The position numbers and the translations under genes were made by a program. A stretch of DNA of 64,000 bases, taken from the NCBI RefSeq assembly GCF_002128425.1, contig NZ_NESS01000005.1, positions 1 to 64,000 of the forward strand. Reading direction: 5' to 3'. Under the pieces are notes generated by a model. That model had not been told where the DNA came from. It did no database searches and saw nothing but the letters and a program-made list of their open reading frames with translations. This DNA is from Gottfriedia acidiceleris. GTDB lineage: Bacteria > Bacillota > Bacilli > Bacillales > Bacillaceae_G. Positions 55,507-63,386 of this stretch are shown here, piece by piece; the stretch's first letter is position 1, and each line of letters opens with the position of its first letter.

Positions 55507-57780
55507 TCATTTCCATTCTTCAGGTAGTAAATTTTGATAAAGCGTACTCTTATATCGATCATCAATTAGTAATAAAGTCCCTTCATCTGTTTCAGATCGA
55601 ATAACTCTTCCACCCGATTGCATTACTTTATTCATACCTGGAAAGACATATGAATAATAATACCCATTTTTACCAACCGAATTAAAATGCTCCTTTAAAA
55701 TGTTTCTTTCTAAACAAATCTGTGGCAATCCTACACCAACTACTACGACACCGTTTAATCGATCCCCCTTTAAATCGATCCCTTCAGAGAATATCCCTCC
55801 TAATACAGCAAAGCCAACTAACGTATCTTCATTTAGACTATCAAAATGTAAAAGGAACTCTTCTCGTTCAATTTCAGTCATACCATTTTCTTGCACAATT
55901 GTTTTAACATTTGGGTACTTAACTTTAAATAATTCAGTACTTTGAATTAAATATTGATATGACGGATAAAAAACTAAATAATTTCCTTTTCTTTTCGTAA
56001 TTTCTTTATAAACCGAATCAATTAATCTTTCTAAATTTCGTTCACGATCTTGATATCGGGTTGATAGAGGGTCAATTGTTACTTCCAGTTGTTCTCTATG
56101 AAAAGGAAAATCGATTGAAATTGTATAATCGCGATTTTGGTCACCAAGCATATCTTGAAAATATTGTATTGGCGTTAAAGTAGCCGAAAAATAAATTGTA
56201 GAGCGAAATCTTTTTATTACATCATTTACTACTTTAGATGGATCAAGGCAAAATAGCTTTAAATGAACTTCACTTTTATATAGTTCATAGTAGCATACAT
56301 AATTTTCATCAAAAAACTCCGCAATTTTGACGAAGTTAATTGACTCAAAATAAGTATCCAGTAGCAGCTGTTTATTTTCATCCTCGTCCATTTCTTGTAA
56401 TTTTATTTCTACGATTTCATTAAATGTATGTAGAAACTCTAGTAAATCATCATCTATTTCCTTTGAAACTGAATTTACAACGTCCTTCCATTTCTTTCTT
56501 AATTCTATGAATCGCTTGTTAATTTCATTTGTAATGGCATAAAGTTCATCTTTTGAATTTTTATATGTATTTTTCAACTCTAAAAATTTAGATTTGAATA
56601 GACTCGCAGAATACATTTCTCTTGCACGATCAACAAGATTATGAGCTTCATCAATTAATAACACTGAACTTCGTTTGTGTTCATCAAATAATCGTTTTAA
56701 CGATACTCGAGGATCAAAAATATAATTTACATCGCAAATAATAGCATCTGAAGAATTTAATAAATCTAATGAGTATTCAAATGGACAGACTGTATGTTTG
56801 CGAGCATATTCTTCTATTTTCTCTCGGGTTAGCGCTTTTTCCGATGAAAGAATATCAAGAACAGCATCATTTATCCGGTCATAGTAACCATTGGCAAATT
56901 CACAATAATCCTTTTGACACATCGTCTCTTCTTTAAAACAGATTTTATCTTTTGCTGTAATCGTCGTACACTTTATACAAAGTCCTTGATCTGTCATGCG
57001 CTTAAATGCTTCTTCTGCTACAGTCCTTGTAATCGTCTTAGAAGTTAAGTAAAACATTCGATTTATACTATTCTCGCCAATACTTTTAACAGTTGGAAAA
57101 ATAGTTGAAACCGTTTTTCCAATACCTGTTGGTGCTACCGCAAATAAATTATTACCTTCCTGAATCGTTTGATATACCGCACCCGCTAACTTTCTTTGAC
57201 CTTTTCTGAAAGAAGGAAAGGGAAAATTTAGTTCTTTTATTGTCTGATTCCTTAACTCAATATGATCGTATTTCCATTTTGCAAAAGGATAATAAATTTC
57301 CAGCATTTTGTATACGTAATTTGTTAATTCATCCTTTGTAAATAACAGATCGAAGCTGATTTTTTGCTCAGTTAAAATATTAATATATGTAAGTCTAAGT
57401 TTAATCTCTTCAAGCTGTAATTCCTCACAAATAAAATAACCATAAACTTTTACTTGAGCCCAATGAACAGGATATGAATTTTCATTTATTTCACTCAAAT
57501 CCTTCATTGTTGATTTAATTTCTTCTATTATATATTGATCATCCTTAAGTAATAATCCATCACAACGGCCTTCAATTTGAAACGCCAATTGATCCAATGT
57601 TATGGTGCCAGAAATAGGTCGTTCTTTTACATCCTGTTCACCATATTCTTTTTGGATTTTTTGGTGTGCCTTTGTTCCTTCAATTAATGAAACTGAACTT
57701 TTATACGTTAAATTGATACTTCCCGCTGTATGAGCATACTCAACTAGCGTTCGAACTGAAACCTTTACACAATTCTCCAA
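55507..57780 (-). CDS. XPD-like DNA helicase with RecB/Cas4-type nuclease domain
   Basis: 757 residues. TTG 57780 lies seven bases after GGAGGG. Residues about 1-155 carry PD-(D/E)xK nuclease signatures: YAHTAGSINLTY, GRCDGLLL and IIEEIKST. Residues about 190-757 are a superfamily 2 helicase: Walker A APTGIGKT, Walker B LIDEAHN, with a probable iron-sulphur cluster of four Cys (CIKCTTITAKDKICFKEETMC and CEF region) as in XPD/DinG. Motif VI is QSGGRVIRSETDEG near the C-terminus. Related proteins are known as DinG-like helicases with added nuclease; role in repair is likely but undefined. Monocistronic. Confidence 0.9.
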   Translation of the reverse strand: MENCVKVSVRTLVEYAHTAGSINLTYKSSVSLIEGTKAHQKIQKEYGEQDVKERPISGTITLDQLAFQIEGRCDGLLLKDDQYIIEEIKSTMKDLSEINENSYPVHWAQVKVYGYFICEELQLEEIKLRLTYINILTEQKISFDLLFTKDELTNYVYKMLEIYYPFAKWKYDHIELRNQTIKELNFPFPSFRKGQRKLAGAVYQTIQEGNNLFAVAPTGIGKTVSTIFPTVKSIGENSINRMFYLTSKTITRTVAEEAFKRMTDQGLCIKCTTITAKDKICFKEETMCQKDYCEFANGYYDRINDAVLDILSSEKALTREKIEEYARKHTVCPFEYSLDLLNSSDAIICDVNYIFDPRVSLKRLFDEHKRSSVLLIDEAHNLVDRAREMYSASLFKSKFLELKNTYKNSKDELYAITNEINKRFIELRKKWKDVVNSVSKEIDDDLLEFLHTFNEIVEIKLQEMDEDENKQLLLDTYFESINFVKIAEFFDENYVCYYELYKSEVHLKLFCLDPSKVVNDVIKRFRSTIYFSATLTPIQYFQDMLGDQNRDYTISIDFPFHREQLEVTIDPLSTRYQDRERNLERLIDSVYKEITKRKGNYLVFYPSYQYLIQSTELFKVKYPNVKTIVQENGMTEIEREEFLLHFDSLNEDTLVGFAVLGGIFSEGIDLKGDRLNGVVVVGVGLPQICLERNILKEHFNSVGKNGYYYSYVFPGMNKVMQSGGRVIRSETDEGTLLLIDDRYKSTLYQNLLPEEWK

Positions 57781-57966
57781 GTGAGTACCCTCCTTTTTTT
57801 ACATTTTATCATAATTCATCTTTCTTGATTAAGAATGAAACGTAACAAATAAAGAAAACTCTCCGATTGAAGAGCCTTTTTTAGCGAAGCCAGAGACGTA
57901 ATAGCACTATACTTAGGTAACACGTCGATTTCCTTCTCACTATCAATTTATACTTTCTTATTATGT

Positions 57967-57998
57967 AAAAAAGTTCAAGTTAAAATAACTTGAACCTT
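57967..57998 (-). terminator. Terminator of YcxB-like gene
   Basis: AAAGTTCAAGTT and AACTTGAACCTTT pair around AAAAT, followed on the minus strand by TTTTTTACA. It ends the gene at 58023. Confidence 0.8.
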
Positions 57999-58022
57999 TA
58001 GAGATCAGAATGCACTATTCAA

Positions 58023-58550
58023 CTAGCAATATAAAACTTGAATATTATATTTTCTATAGAATTGTAATAAGCTCTCTATGTCATCTTTTATTGCTTCTAG
58101 TGGCACTATGATGGCTTGCATACTTGAAAAGTATATATAAAAGTAATTCTTCGTTCCTTTTATTTCAACTATATTATCCCACTTTATTTCATGAACACTT
58201 GATTGTGTAATTTCTTTAATCCCATTCTCATCTACCTTTAGAGAATGTTCACCGAATAAAGATTGATCGTTCTTTTCAGTTAAATGCTTTATCATTTTGT
58301 TTTTTGATGAGCGGTAAAAATACTTTGGAAAATAAATGAACCAAAGAATGGCTGCTAACGAAAAGGCAAGTAAATAACCGAGAAGCGGTTGCTTGAATAG
58401 AAAAGAAATTAAAAATGGTAATACTAAATAGATTAAACTCACAGCAATTCGTTGATTAATTAATGACTTTTGAACAGTTTTTGAGTGTTTTAAGTGATGT
58501 AAATTAAATTCAATATAATCATCCAAATTTATTTCATAATTAAGTTTCAT
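58023..58550 (-). CDS. YcxB-like membrane protein
   Basis: 175 residues from ATG 58550, six bases after GGAGGTC. N-terminal strand-rich part (LNYEINLDDYIEFNLHHLKHS), two membrane helices (about 37-80: LIYLVLPFLISFLF, LLAFSLAAILWFIYF), then a YcxB-type domain with KVDENGIKEITQSSVHEIKWDNIVEI and YFYIYFSSMQAIIVP. The family is common in Bacillus with unknown function. Alone, its 5' side faces the repeat region. Confidence 0.85.
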   Translation of the reverse strand: MKLNYEINLDDYIEFNLHHLKHSKTVQKSLINQRIAVSLIYLVLPFLISFLFKQPLLGYLLAFSLAAILWFIYFPKYFYRSSKNKMIKHLTEKNDQSLFGEHSLKVDENGIKEITQSSVHEIKWDNIVEIKGTKNYFYIYFSSMQAIIVPLEAIKDDIESLLQFYRKYNIQVLYC

Positions 58551-58841
58551 ACCTGACCTCCATTTTCGCAAAAATATTTAATCACTATTATTTTAACATT
58601 AGAAAAAAATAGAAAATAAAGATATTTCATCTACTTATATTAAGTTGACTTTTCAAGATTCATAGAATAAATTCTTTTATTAAGAATGAGTTATAATTCA
58701 TTTCAAAAGTTCTATTTTTACATTTTTGGCATAAAAATGGTTGTCCTAATTTGAATATGATTGAATGAAAACAAACTAAGGAAAACTACAGATCAAAAAG
58801 AACAGTGGTAATTAAACTCTGACCTGCAAATAAGTCTTATA

Positions 58842-59258
58842 GAATCTCAATTAAAATTTGAGAACGGCAATTAAAATCGAGAATCACAATTAAATTTTGA
58901 GAATCGCAATTAAAATTGAGAATCTCAATTAAAATTTGAGAACCGCAATTAAAATCTTTGAATCGCAATTAAAATTTAAGAATCGCAATTAATATCTTTG
59001 AATCACAATTAAAATCTGAGAATCGCAATTAAAATTTGAGAACCGCAATCAAAATTGAGAATCACAATTAATATCCAAGAATCACAATTAATATCCAAGA
59101 ATCACAATTAATATCTGAGAATCACAATTAAAATTTGAGAATCACAATTAATATCTGAGAATCACAATTAAAATTTGAGAATCGCAATTAAAAACTGAGG
59201 ATCACAATTAAAATTTGAGAATCGCAATTAATATCTGAGAGTCACAATTAATATCTGA
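58842..59258. repeat. Tandem array, 21 units of 19-20 bp (repeat element copy B)
   Basis: Twenty-one consecutive units with consensus GAATCRCAATTAAWATYTGA. Seventeen units are 20 bp and three are 19 bp near units 2, 4 and 11. Changes cluster in positions 5-6 (CG/CA/CT) and at 13-18. There are no spacers. Copy A at 37437-37687 has the same unit in a more decayed form. It is not a CRISPR array: units are adjacent and short. Confidence 0.92.
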
Positions 59259-59464
59259 GACCCATACCAGTTAAGGTATTTTGGGCGAAAAACTTACAAT
59301 AGTAGATCTTTTCAAATGGCTAACTTAAAAAATGCCCTATACCCAATAAAAAAAAGATCGAATAGATCAACTGCAAATGAAAATCGCTTTGAAATACTCC
59401 CACTTACAATAAAAAAGGGGGCGCCCATGTGTCAGTTGTTAACCTGACATATGAGACAGCCCCA
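59259..59464 (-). repeat. Core and hairpin part of repeat element copy B
   Basis: The array runs into CCCATACCAGTTAAGGTATT (59261-59280), with a near-copy in copy A, and shared sequence to CTTTTCAAATG. After about 100 bp follows a hairpin with CATGTGTCAG and CTGACATATG. On the minus strand this hairpin, GGGGCTGTCTCATATGTCAG and partner, ends in CCCCCTTTTTT, 20 bp after the ABC gene's stop, so it is a terminator of that gene and the end of the element at once. Confidence 0.82.
59405..59464 (-). terminator. Terminator of bmrCD-like operon
   Basis: On the minus strand, GGGGCTGTCTCATATGTCAG and CTGACACATGGGCGCCCC pair around an eight-base loop with one bulge, followed by six T residues. It lies 20 bp after the stop at 59485. 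Confidence 0.82.
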
Positions 59465-59484
59465 AACTAATTCAAACAGATCAA

Positions 59485-61272
59485 TTATGCTCCATCATTA
59501 ATGAAGCTATATTGCGCCATGTATAACTTATAATAATTTCCTTTTAATTTTAATAACTCATCATGTGTACCGCTTTCCTCGACATTTCCGTTACCAATTA
59601 CCATAATTTTGTCGCAGTCACGAATTGTTGATAATCGGTGGGCAATGACAAATGAAGTACGACCTTCTAAAAGCTTTTCAATTCCATTTTGAACAAGCTT
59701 CTCTGTGTGAGTATCAATATTCGAAGTAGCCTCATCAAGTATTAATATTCTAGGATTAGCTAGTAGAGCACGAGCAAAAGAGATTAATTGTCTTTGACCT
59801 AATGAAAGTCTTGAGCCCCTCTCGTTTACATCAGTATCATATCCATTTTCCATTTTAATGATAAAATCATGAGCATGGACTGCTTTTGCTGCAGCAATTA
59901 CTTCTTCATCTGTAGCATCTAATTTACCGTATCGAATATTTTCCATGATCGAAGTTGAGAATAGGAATGTATCTTGTAGCATGATTCCCATTTGACTTCT
60001 AAAAGATTCTAAATCTACTTTTTTAATATCTTTCCCATCAACTAAAATTTCACCTTTTAAAGGATCATAGAAACGGCTTAATAGTGAAACAATAGTTGTT
60101 TTACCTGCACCAGTTGCACCTACCAATGCAATTTTTTCACCAGGATTGATTGTGAAATTTACGTTTTTTAATACCGTTGAGTTTTCATCATAACCAAAAG
60201 TCACATTTCTAAATTGAACTTCACCATTAATTCTTCCAATTGCAGGTGCATTTTCTTCACTAATAATTTCTGGATCAATATCCATAATGTCAAAAATACG
60301 ATCAGCTGCCGAGAAGTTTGATATTAATGTATTATAAAAGTTTGATAAGTTCATAATTGGACGCCAGAACATGCCAATATACATTGAAAATGCAATTAAT
60401 GTTCCAACTTCAATATCTTGACTAGTTACGAGTTTATAACCAACATAAAATACAATTACAGTACCAACACCCCATGAAAGCTCAACTAATGGCCAAAAGA
60501 AGTCATTCATTTTTACTGCTCTCATGAATGAGCCCATTAATTCAGAAACCTTTTCTTTGAAGTCTTTTTCTTTATCTTTTTCTTTCGCAAAGGATTGAAC
60601 AACTTTAATCCCTGAAAAGTCTTCATGTATAAACGCAATTAAATTTGAACGTTTCTTTCGGTAATCATCCCATCTTTTACGTGCACGTGTTTCAATATAA
60701 AACATTGCAACTGCCAAAAATGGAAGAATTGATACAGATGCGATTGCAAGTTTAACATTTAATATAAACATTACGACTGTCACGCAAACTAAGCTTAGTA
60801 ATTCTGGAATTAATGTTTGAATACTTTGGTTGAATAAATTTTGGAGAGCACTAATATCCCCCATTACACGAGCCAAAATTTTTCCAACTGGACGATTATC
60901 AAAAAATGTAAATGATAGTTTTTGAATATGTGTGTAAAGTTCATGACGAATATTTACTAAAATATTATTCGTAACTGAGCTAATCATCGTCCAACGTATT
61001 TTTGAAGCGATCATTGCTAAGAAATTTAGTGCTAACAATACAGCTCCAATTACTATTAGCCCTTTTACATCATGATTTTTAATATTTGTATCAATCGCTA
61101 CTTTTAGTAAATATGGGTTTAATATCCCAATTACCATTACAAATAACATTAAGCAAATAACGGAAAATGTTTTTAACTTATAAGGTTTTAAATAAGTCCC
61201 GAGCCTAAGAATAAGCTCGGTTTTACTCCGATTTAGTTGGTCTTCATCACGGTTTATCGTATTTTGTGCCAT
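59485..61272 (-). CDS. bmrD: ABC exporter half-transporter, BmrD (YheH)-like
   Basis: 595 residues. Six membrane helices (about 35-310) of an ABC exporter followed by a nucleotide-binding domain: Walker A GATGAGKTT, Q-loop QDTFLF, signature LSLGQRQL, Walker B ILILDEATSN with the catalytic Glu, and IAHRLSTI. It starts in a TAATG overlap with the first gene, so the two are coupled. Together they should be a heterodimeric multidrug exporter as in B. subtilis BmrC/BmrD; this subunit has a canonical catalytic site. B. subtilis BmrD is somewhat longer. Confidence 0.92.
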   Translation of the reverse strand: MAQNTINRDEDQLNRSKTELILRLGTYLKPYKLKTFSVICLMLFVMVIGILNPYLLKVAIDTNIKNHDVKGLIVIGAVLLALNFLAMIASKIRWTMISSVTNNILVNIRHELYTHIQKLSFTFFDNRPVGKILARVMGDISALQNLFNQSIQTLIPELLSLVCVTVVMFILNVKLAIASVSILPFLAVAMFYIETRARKRWDDYRKKRSNLIAFIHEDFSGIKVVQSFAKEKDKEKDFKEKVSELMGSFMRAVKMNDFFWPLVELSWGVGTVIVFYVGYKLVTSQDIEVGTLIAFSMYIGMFWRPIMNLSNFYNTLISNFSAADRIFDIMDIDPEIISEENAPAIGRINGEVQFRNVTFGYDENSTVLKNVNFTINPGEKIALVGATGAGKTTIVSLLSRFYDPLKGEILVDGKDIKKVDLESFRSQMGIMLQDTFLFSTSIMENIRYGKLDATDEEVIAAAKAVHAHDFIIKMENGYDTDVNERGSRLSLGQRQLISFARALLANPRILILDEATSNIDTHTEKLVQNGIEKLLEGRTSFVIAHRLSTIRDCDKIMVIGNGNVEESGTHDELLKLKGNYYKLYMAQYSFINDGA

Positions 61273-63008
61273 TAGACCACCCCGCTTTCTACTGTTTCGA
61301 AATCTTTGAATTGTTCTTCGTACACTTCAAAGTATCTTCCTTTTTTATCTAATAGTTGCTTATGACTTCCTTTTTCAACAATTTCTCCATTTTCAACAAA
61401 TAAAATTACATCGGCATTTTTTACGGCTGAAATACGGTGTGCAATGATAAATGTTGTACTATGTGAAAATCGTTTATTTAAATTGTGTAATAATTCATAC
61501 TCTGTTTCCATATCTAATGCAGAAGTTGCATCATCTAAAATGAGGATTGGAGCATTTCGTAATAATGCTCGAGCAATTGATATACGTTGTTTTTGGCCAC
61601 CAGATAAACCAATACCTCGTTCACCAATTTCCGTGTTGAATCCTTCTTCTAGCTCTTCAATAAAGTCTAGACAACAAGCAATACGGCAAGCCTCGCGAAT
61701 TTCATCCATTGTAGCTTCTTGGTTTCCTAGTTTAATATTGTTTTCAATTGTATCTGAGAAAAGGAATGTATCCTGAGAAACTAGTGACATATTTTGACGT
61801 AAAGATGTAAGATTGAAATCTTTAACATTTACACCATCAACTAAAACTTCCCCTTCAGCAACATCGTATGATCGACCAATTAGATGAAGAATTGAAGATT
61901 TCCCAGCACCTGTCGTCCCCATAATGGCTACTTTACTACCGCTTGGAATATATAGATTAATATCTTTTAAGACGATTTCATCATTGTATTTAAAGCTTAC
62001 ATTTTTATATTCTACTGAACCGTCAACAAGATTAGGTGTATATGCACCATCTTTGTTTTCAATTTCTGTTTTACGATCTAAAATTTCAAAAATCTTCTTC
62101 GCAGACGCTTGGTTTTTAGAAAGTACATCTGTTAACCAGCCTAGCATTCTCATCGGCCAAATTAAGTTCCAAATATAACCACTAAATGCAACTAGTTCAC
62201 CTAGTGTCATACTATTTTGTAAAACGAAATATCCACCGATAATAATCATTGCTACAAGCGCAATATTTGTTAAAAATTCAATATTAGGAAAATATTTACG
62301 CATTGTTTTAGCTTGAGCCATATTTAAATCATAATATCCACGATTCATTTTCAAAAATTTCAATGTCTCATGCTTTTCTCTCGCAAATGCTTTAACCAAT
62401 CTTACACCCGCAATATTTTGTTGAGCTGTTGTATTAATTTCAGCTGTATGGTCACTTATTTTACCGTAACCTTTATTAAGTAAGCGATTTAAACGAGTAC
62501 CCATATATCCAATTGGGATCATAATTGCTAAACAGATTAGTGCCAACTTCCAATTAATTACAAATAAGATAATTGTGCTGACAGTAAAATAGATAATATT
62601 TTCAACAAACAATCTTAGTCCAAACGCAATTGTTTGCCAAATATTTTCCACATCTTCATTAATTCTCGAAAGTAATTCACCCGTATTCATCGAGTCAAAA
62701 TACTTAAACTCAAAGCTTTGAATATGCTTGAACATATCATTTTTAATATCTTCATGTACCTCTGAGCTTACTAAGTCATATAAATATTCTTTTACATAAC
62801 CAAAAATTGATTTGATAATTGTCACACCGATAATACCCCCAATAACTGGAAGAACTACTGATGCTTTCCCTTTCGTAATACCATCATCGATTAAGATCAT
62901 TTGTAAATAAGGAATTAAATGATCCACACCAATTACTAAAACCATTGAAATTGAACCAATAATAAATGAAAGCTTATGCCTAAAGACATATTTTAAAATT
63001 CGAGACAA
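61272..63008 (-). CDS. bmrC: ABC exporter half-transporter, BmrC (YheI)-like
   Basis: 578 residues. TTG 63008 lies seven bases after GGGGAGGT. Six N-terminal membrane helices, then a nucleotide-binding domain: Walker A GTTGAGKSS, QDTFLF, signature LSGGQKQR, Walker B ILILDDATSALD. The catalytic Glu is Asp, the degenerate site known for BmrC-type subunits in heterodimeric ABC exporters. The leader upstream holds a short peptide gene and hairpins, matching antibiotic-responsive attenuation of B. subtilis bmrCD. Confidence 0.93.
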   Translation of the reverse strand: MSRILKYVFRHKLSFIIGSISMVLVIGVDHLIPYLQMILIDDGITKGKASVVLPVIGGIIGVTIIKSIFGYVKEYLYDLVSSEVHEDIKNDMFKHIQSFEFKYFDSMNTGELLSRINEDVENIWQTIAFGLRLFVENIIYFTVSTIILFVINWKLALICLAIMIPIGYMGTRLNRLLNKGYGKISDHTAEINTTAQQNIAGVRLVKAFAREKHETLKFLKMNRGYYDLNMAQAKTMRKYFPNIEFLTNIALVAMIIIGGYFVLQNSMTLGELVAFSGYIWNLIWPMRMLGWLTDVLSKNQASAKKIFEILDRKTEIENKDGAYTPNLVDGSVEYKNVSFKYNDEIVLKDINLYIPSGSKVAIMGTTGAGKSSILHLIGRSYDVAEGEVLVDGVNVKDFNLTSLRQNMSLVSQDTFLFSDTIENNIKLGNQEATMDEIREACRIACCLDFIEELEEGFNTEIGERGIGLSGGQKQRISIARALLRNAPILILDDATSALDMETEYELLHNLNKRFSHSTTFIIAHRISAVKNADVILFVENGEIVEKGSHKQLLDKKGRYFEVYEEQFKDFETVESGVV

Positions 63009-63070
63009 AATTATACCTCCCCTGTATCAATTAACCTAACTCTACGCAACCCTCCACTTTTTTTGACAAT

Positions 63071-63108
63071 AAAAAGGCCATGGGAATATTTTCCATACCC
63101 CATGGCCA
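63071..63108 (-). terminator. Second attenuator hairpin (T2) before bmrC
   Basis: On the minus strand, GGCCATGGG pairs with CCCATGGCC, followed by TTTTTATTG. It shares the GCCATGGG palindrome with T1, so the two can exchange partners. It is the last hairpin before the bmrC start. Confidence 0.85.
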
Positions 63109-63122
63109 TAAAAAAACGTTTC

Positions 63123-63160
63123 GCCCAAAAACAAACAGAAATGAATCGTTTCTTTTTGGC
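63123..63160 (-). other. Third hairpin between attenuators
   Basis: On the minus strand, GCCAAAAAGAAAC pairs with GTTTGTTTTTGGGC with one bulge and one mismatch, followed by GAAACGTTTTTTT. It could act as a third terminator or as an antiterminator part. Confidence 0.6.
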
Positions 63161-63162
63161 AC

Positions 63163-63193
63163 AAAAAAGCCATGGGGAATATAAACCCATGGC
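63163..63193 (-). terminator. First attenuator hairpin (T1) before bmrC
   Basis: On the minus strand, GCCATGGG pairs with CCCATGGC around an AT-rich loop, followed by TTTTTTG. It begins 25 bp after the leader peptide stop, the spacing expected for ribosome-mediated control. Confidence 0.88.
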
Positions 63194-63218
63194 TAGATCG
63201 TCAAATGAAATCTAAGTT

Positions 63219-63308
63219 TCAACGTGGTCCGTCCTGCGTAGAGATAGGGTTCATAATCATTATGAAATTATGTGATGCTTTTTCTTTTAATTTTCTTACA
63301 ATCATCAT
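63219..63308 (-). CDS. bmrB: BmrB-like leader peptide
   Basis: 29 codons from ATG 63308, with AAAGGAGGT nine bases upstream, a strong site for so small a gene. It reads MMIVRKLKEKASHN at the start and NPISTQDGPR at the end, then TGA. T1 follows 25 bp later. In B. subtilis the leader BmrB (YheJ) is translated ahead of bmrCD and ribosome stalling by antibiotics opens the attenuator. Here the peptide is shorter than the B. subtilis one as I recall. Its basic N-terminal half and polar end have no other function in view. Confidence 0.78.
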   Translation of the reverse strand: MMIVRKLKEKASHNFIMIMNPISTQDGPR

Positions 63309-63340
63309 GTTAACCTACCTCCTTTTTATTTGATAATCTT

Positions 63341-63370
63341 ATCATATACGAGTGCACTTTAAAATGTCAA
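63341..63370 (-). promoter_or_regulatory. Promoter of bmrB-bmrCD
   Basis: On the minus strand, TTGACA (63370-63365) and TATGAT (63346-63341) are 18 bases apart, close to the sigma-A consensus, about 30 bases before the leader peptide start. Confidence 0.78.
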
Positions 63371-63386
63371 ACTATTTTTAATAAAT

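Larger units (their letters stand above)
58551..59484. other. 934-bp intergenic region with repeat element copy B
   Basis: 58551-58841 is AT-rich, holding the YcxB-like gene's promoter region. From 58842 to 59464 lies repeat element copy B (listed separately). It ends 20 bp before the stop of the ABC gene. No gene seen. Confidence 0.8.
63009..63386. other. 378-bp leader region of bmrC
   Basis: On the minus strand it contains, in order, promoter (63370-63341), leader peptide gene (63308-63219), hairpin T1 (63193-63163), an extra hairpin (63160-63123) and hairpin T2 (63106-63071) before the bmrC ribosome site. All parts are listed separately. Confidence 0.8.

Noticed and set aside
58842-59258. 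CRISPR array
   Set aside because: Units are contiguous 19-20 bp with no unique spacers and no cas genes are present in the window.
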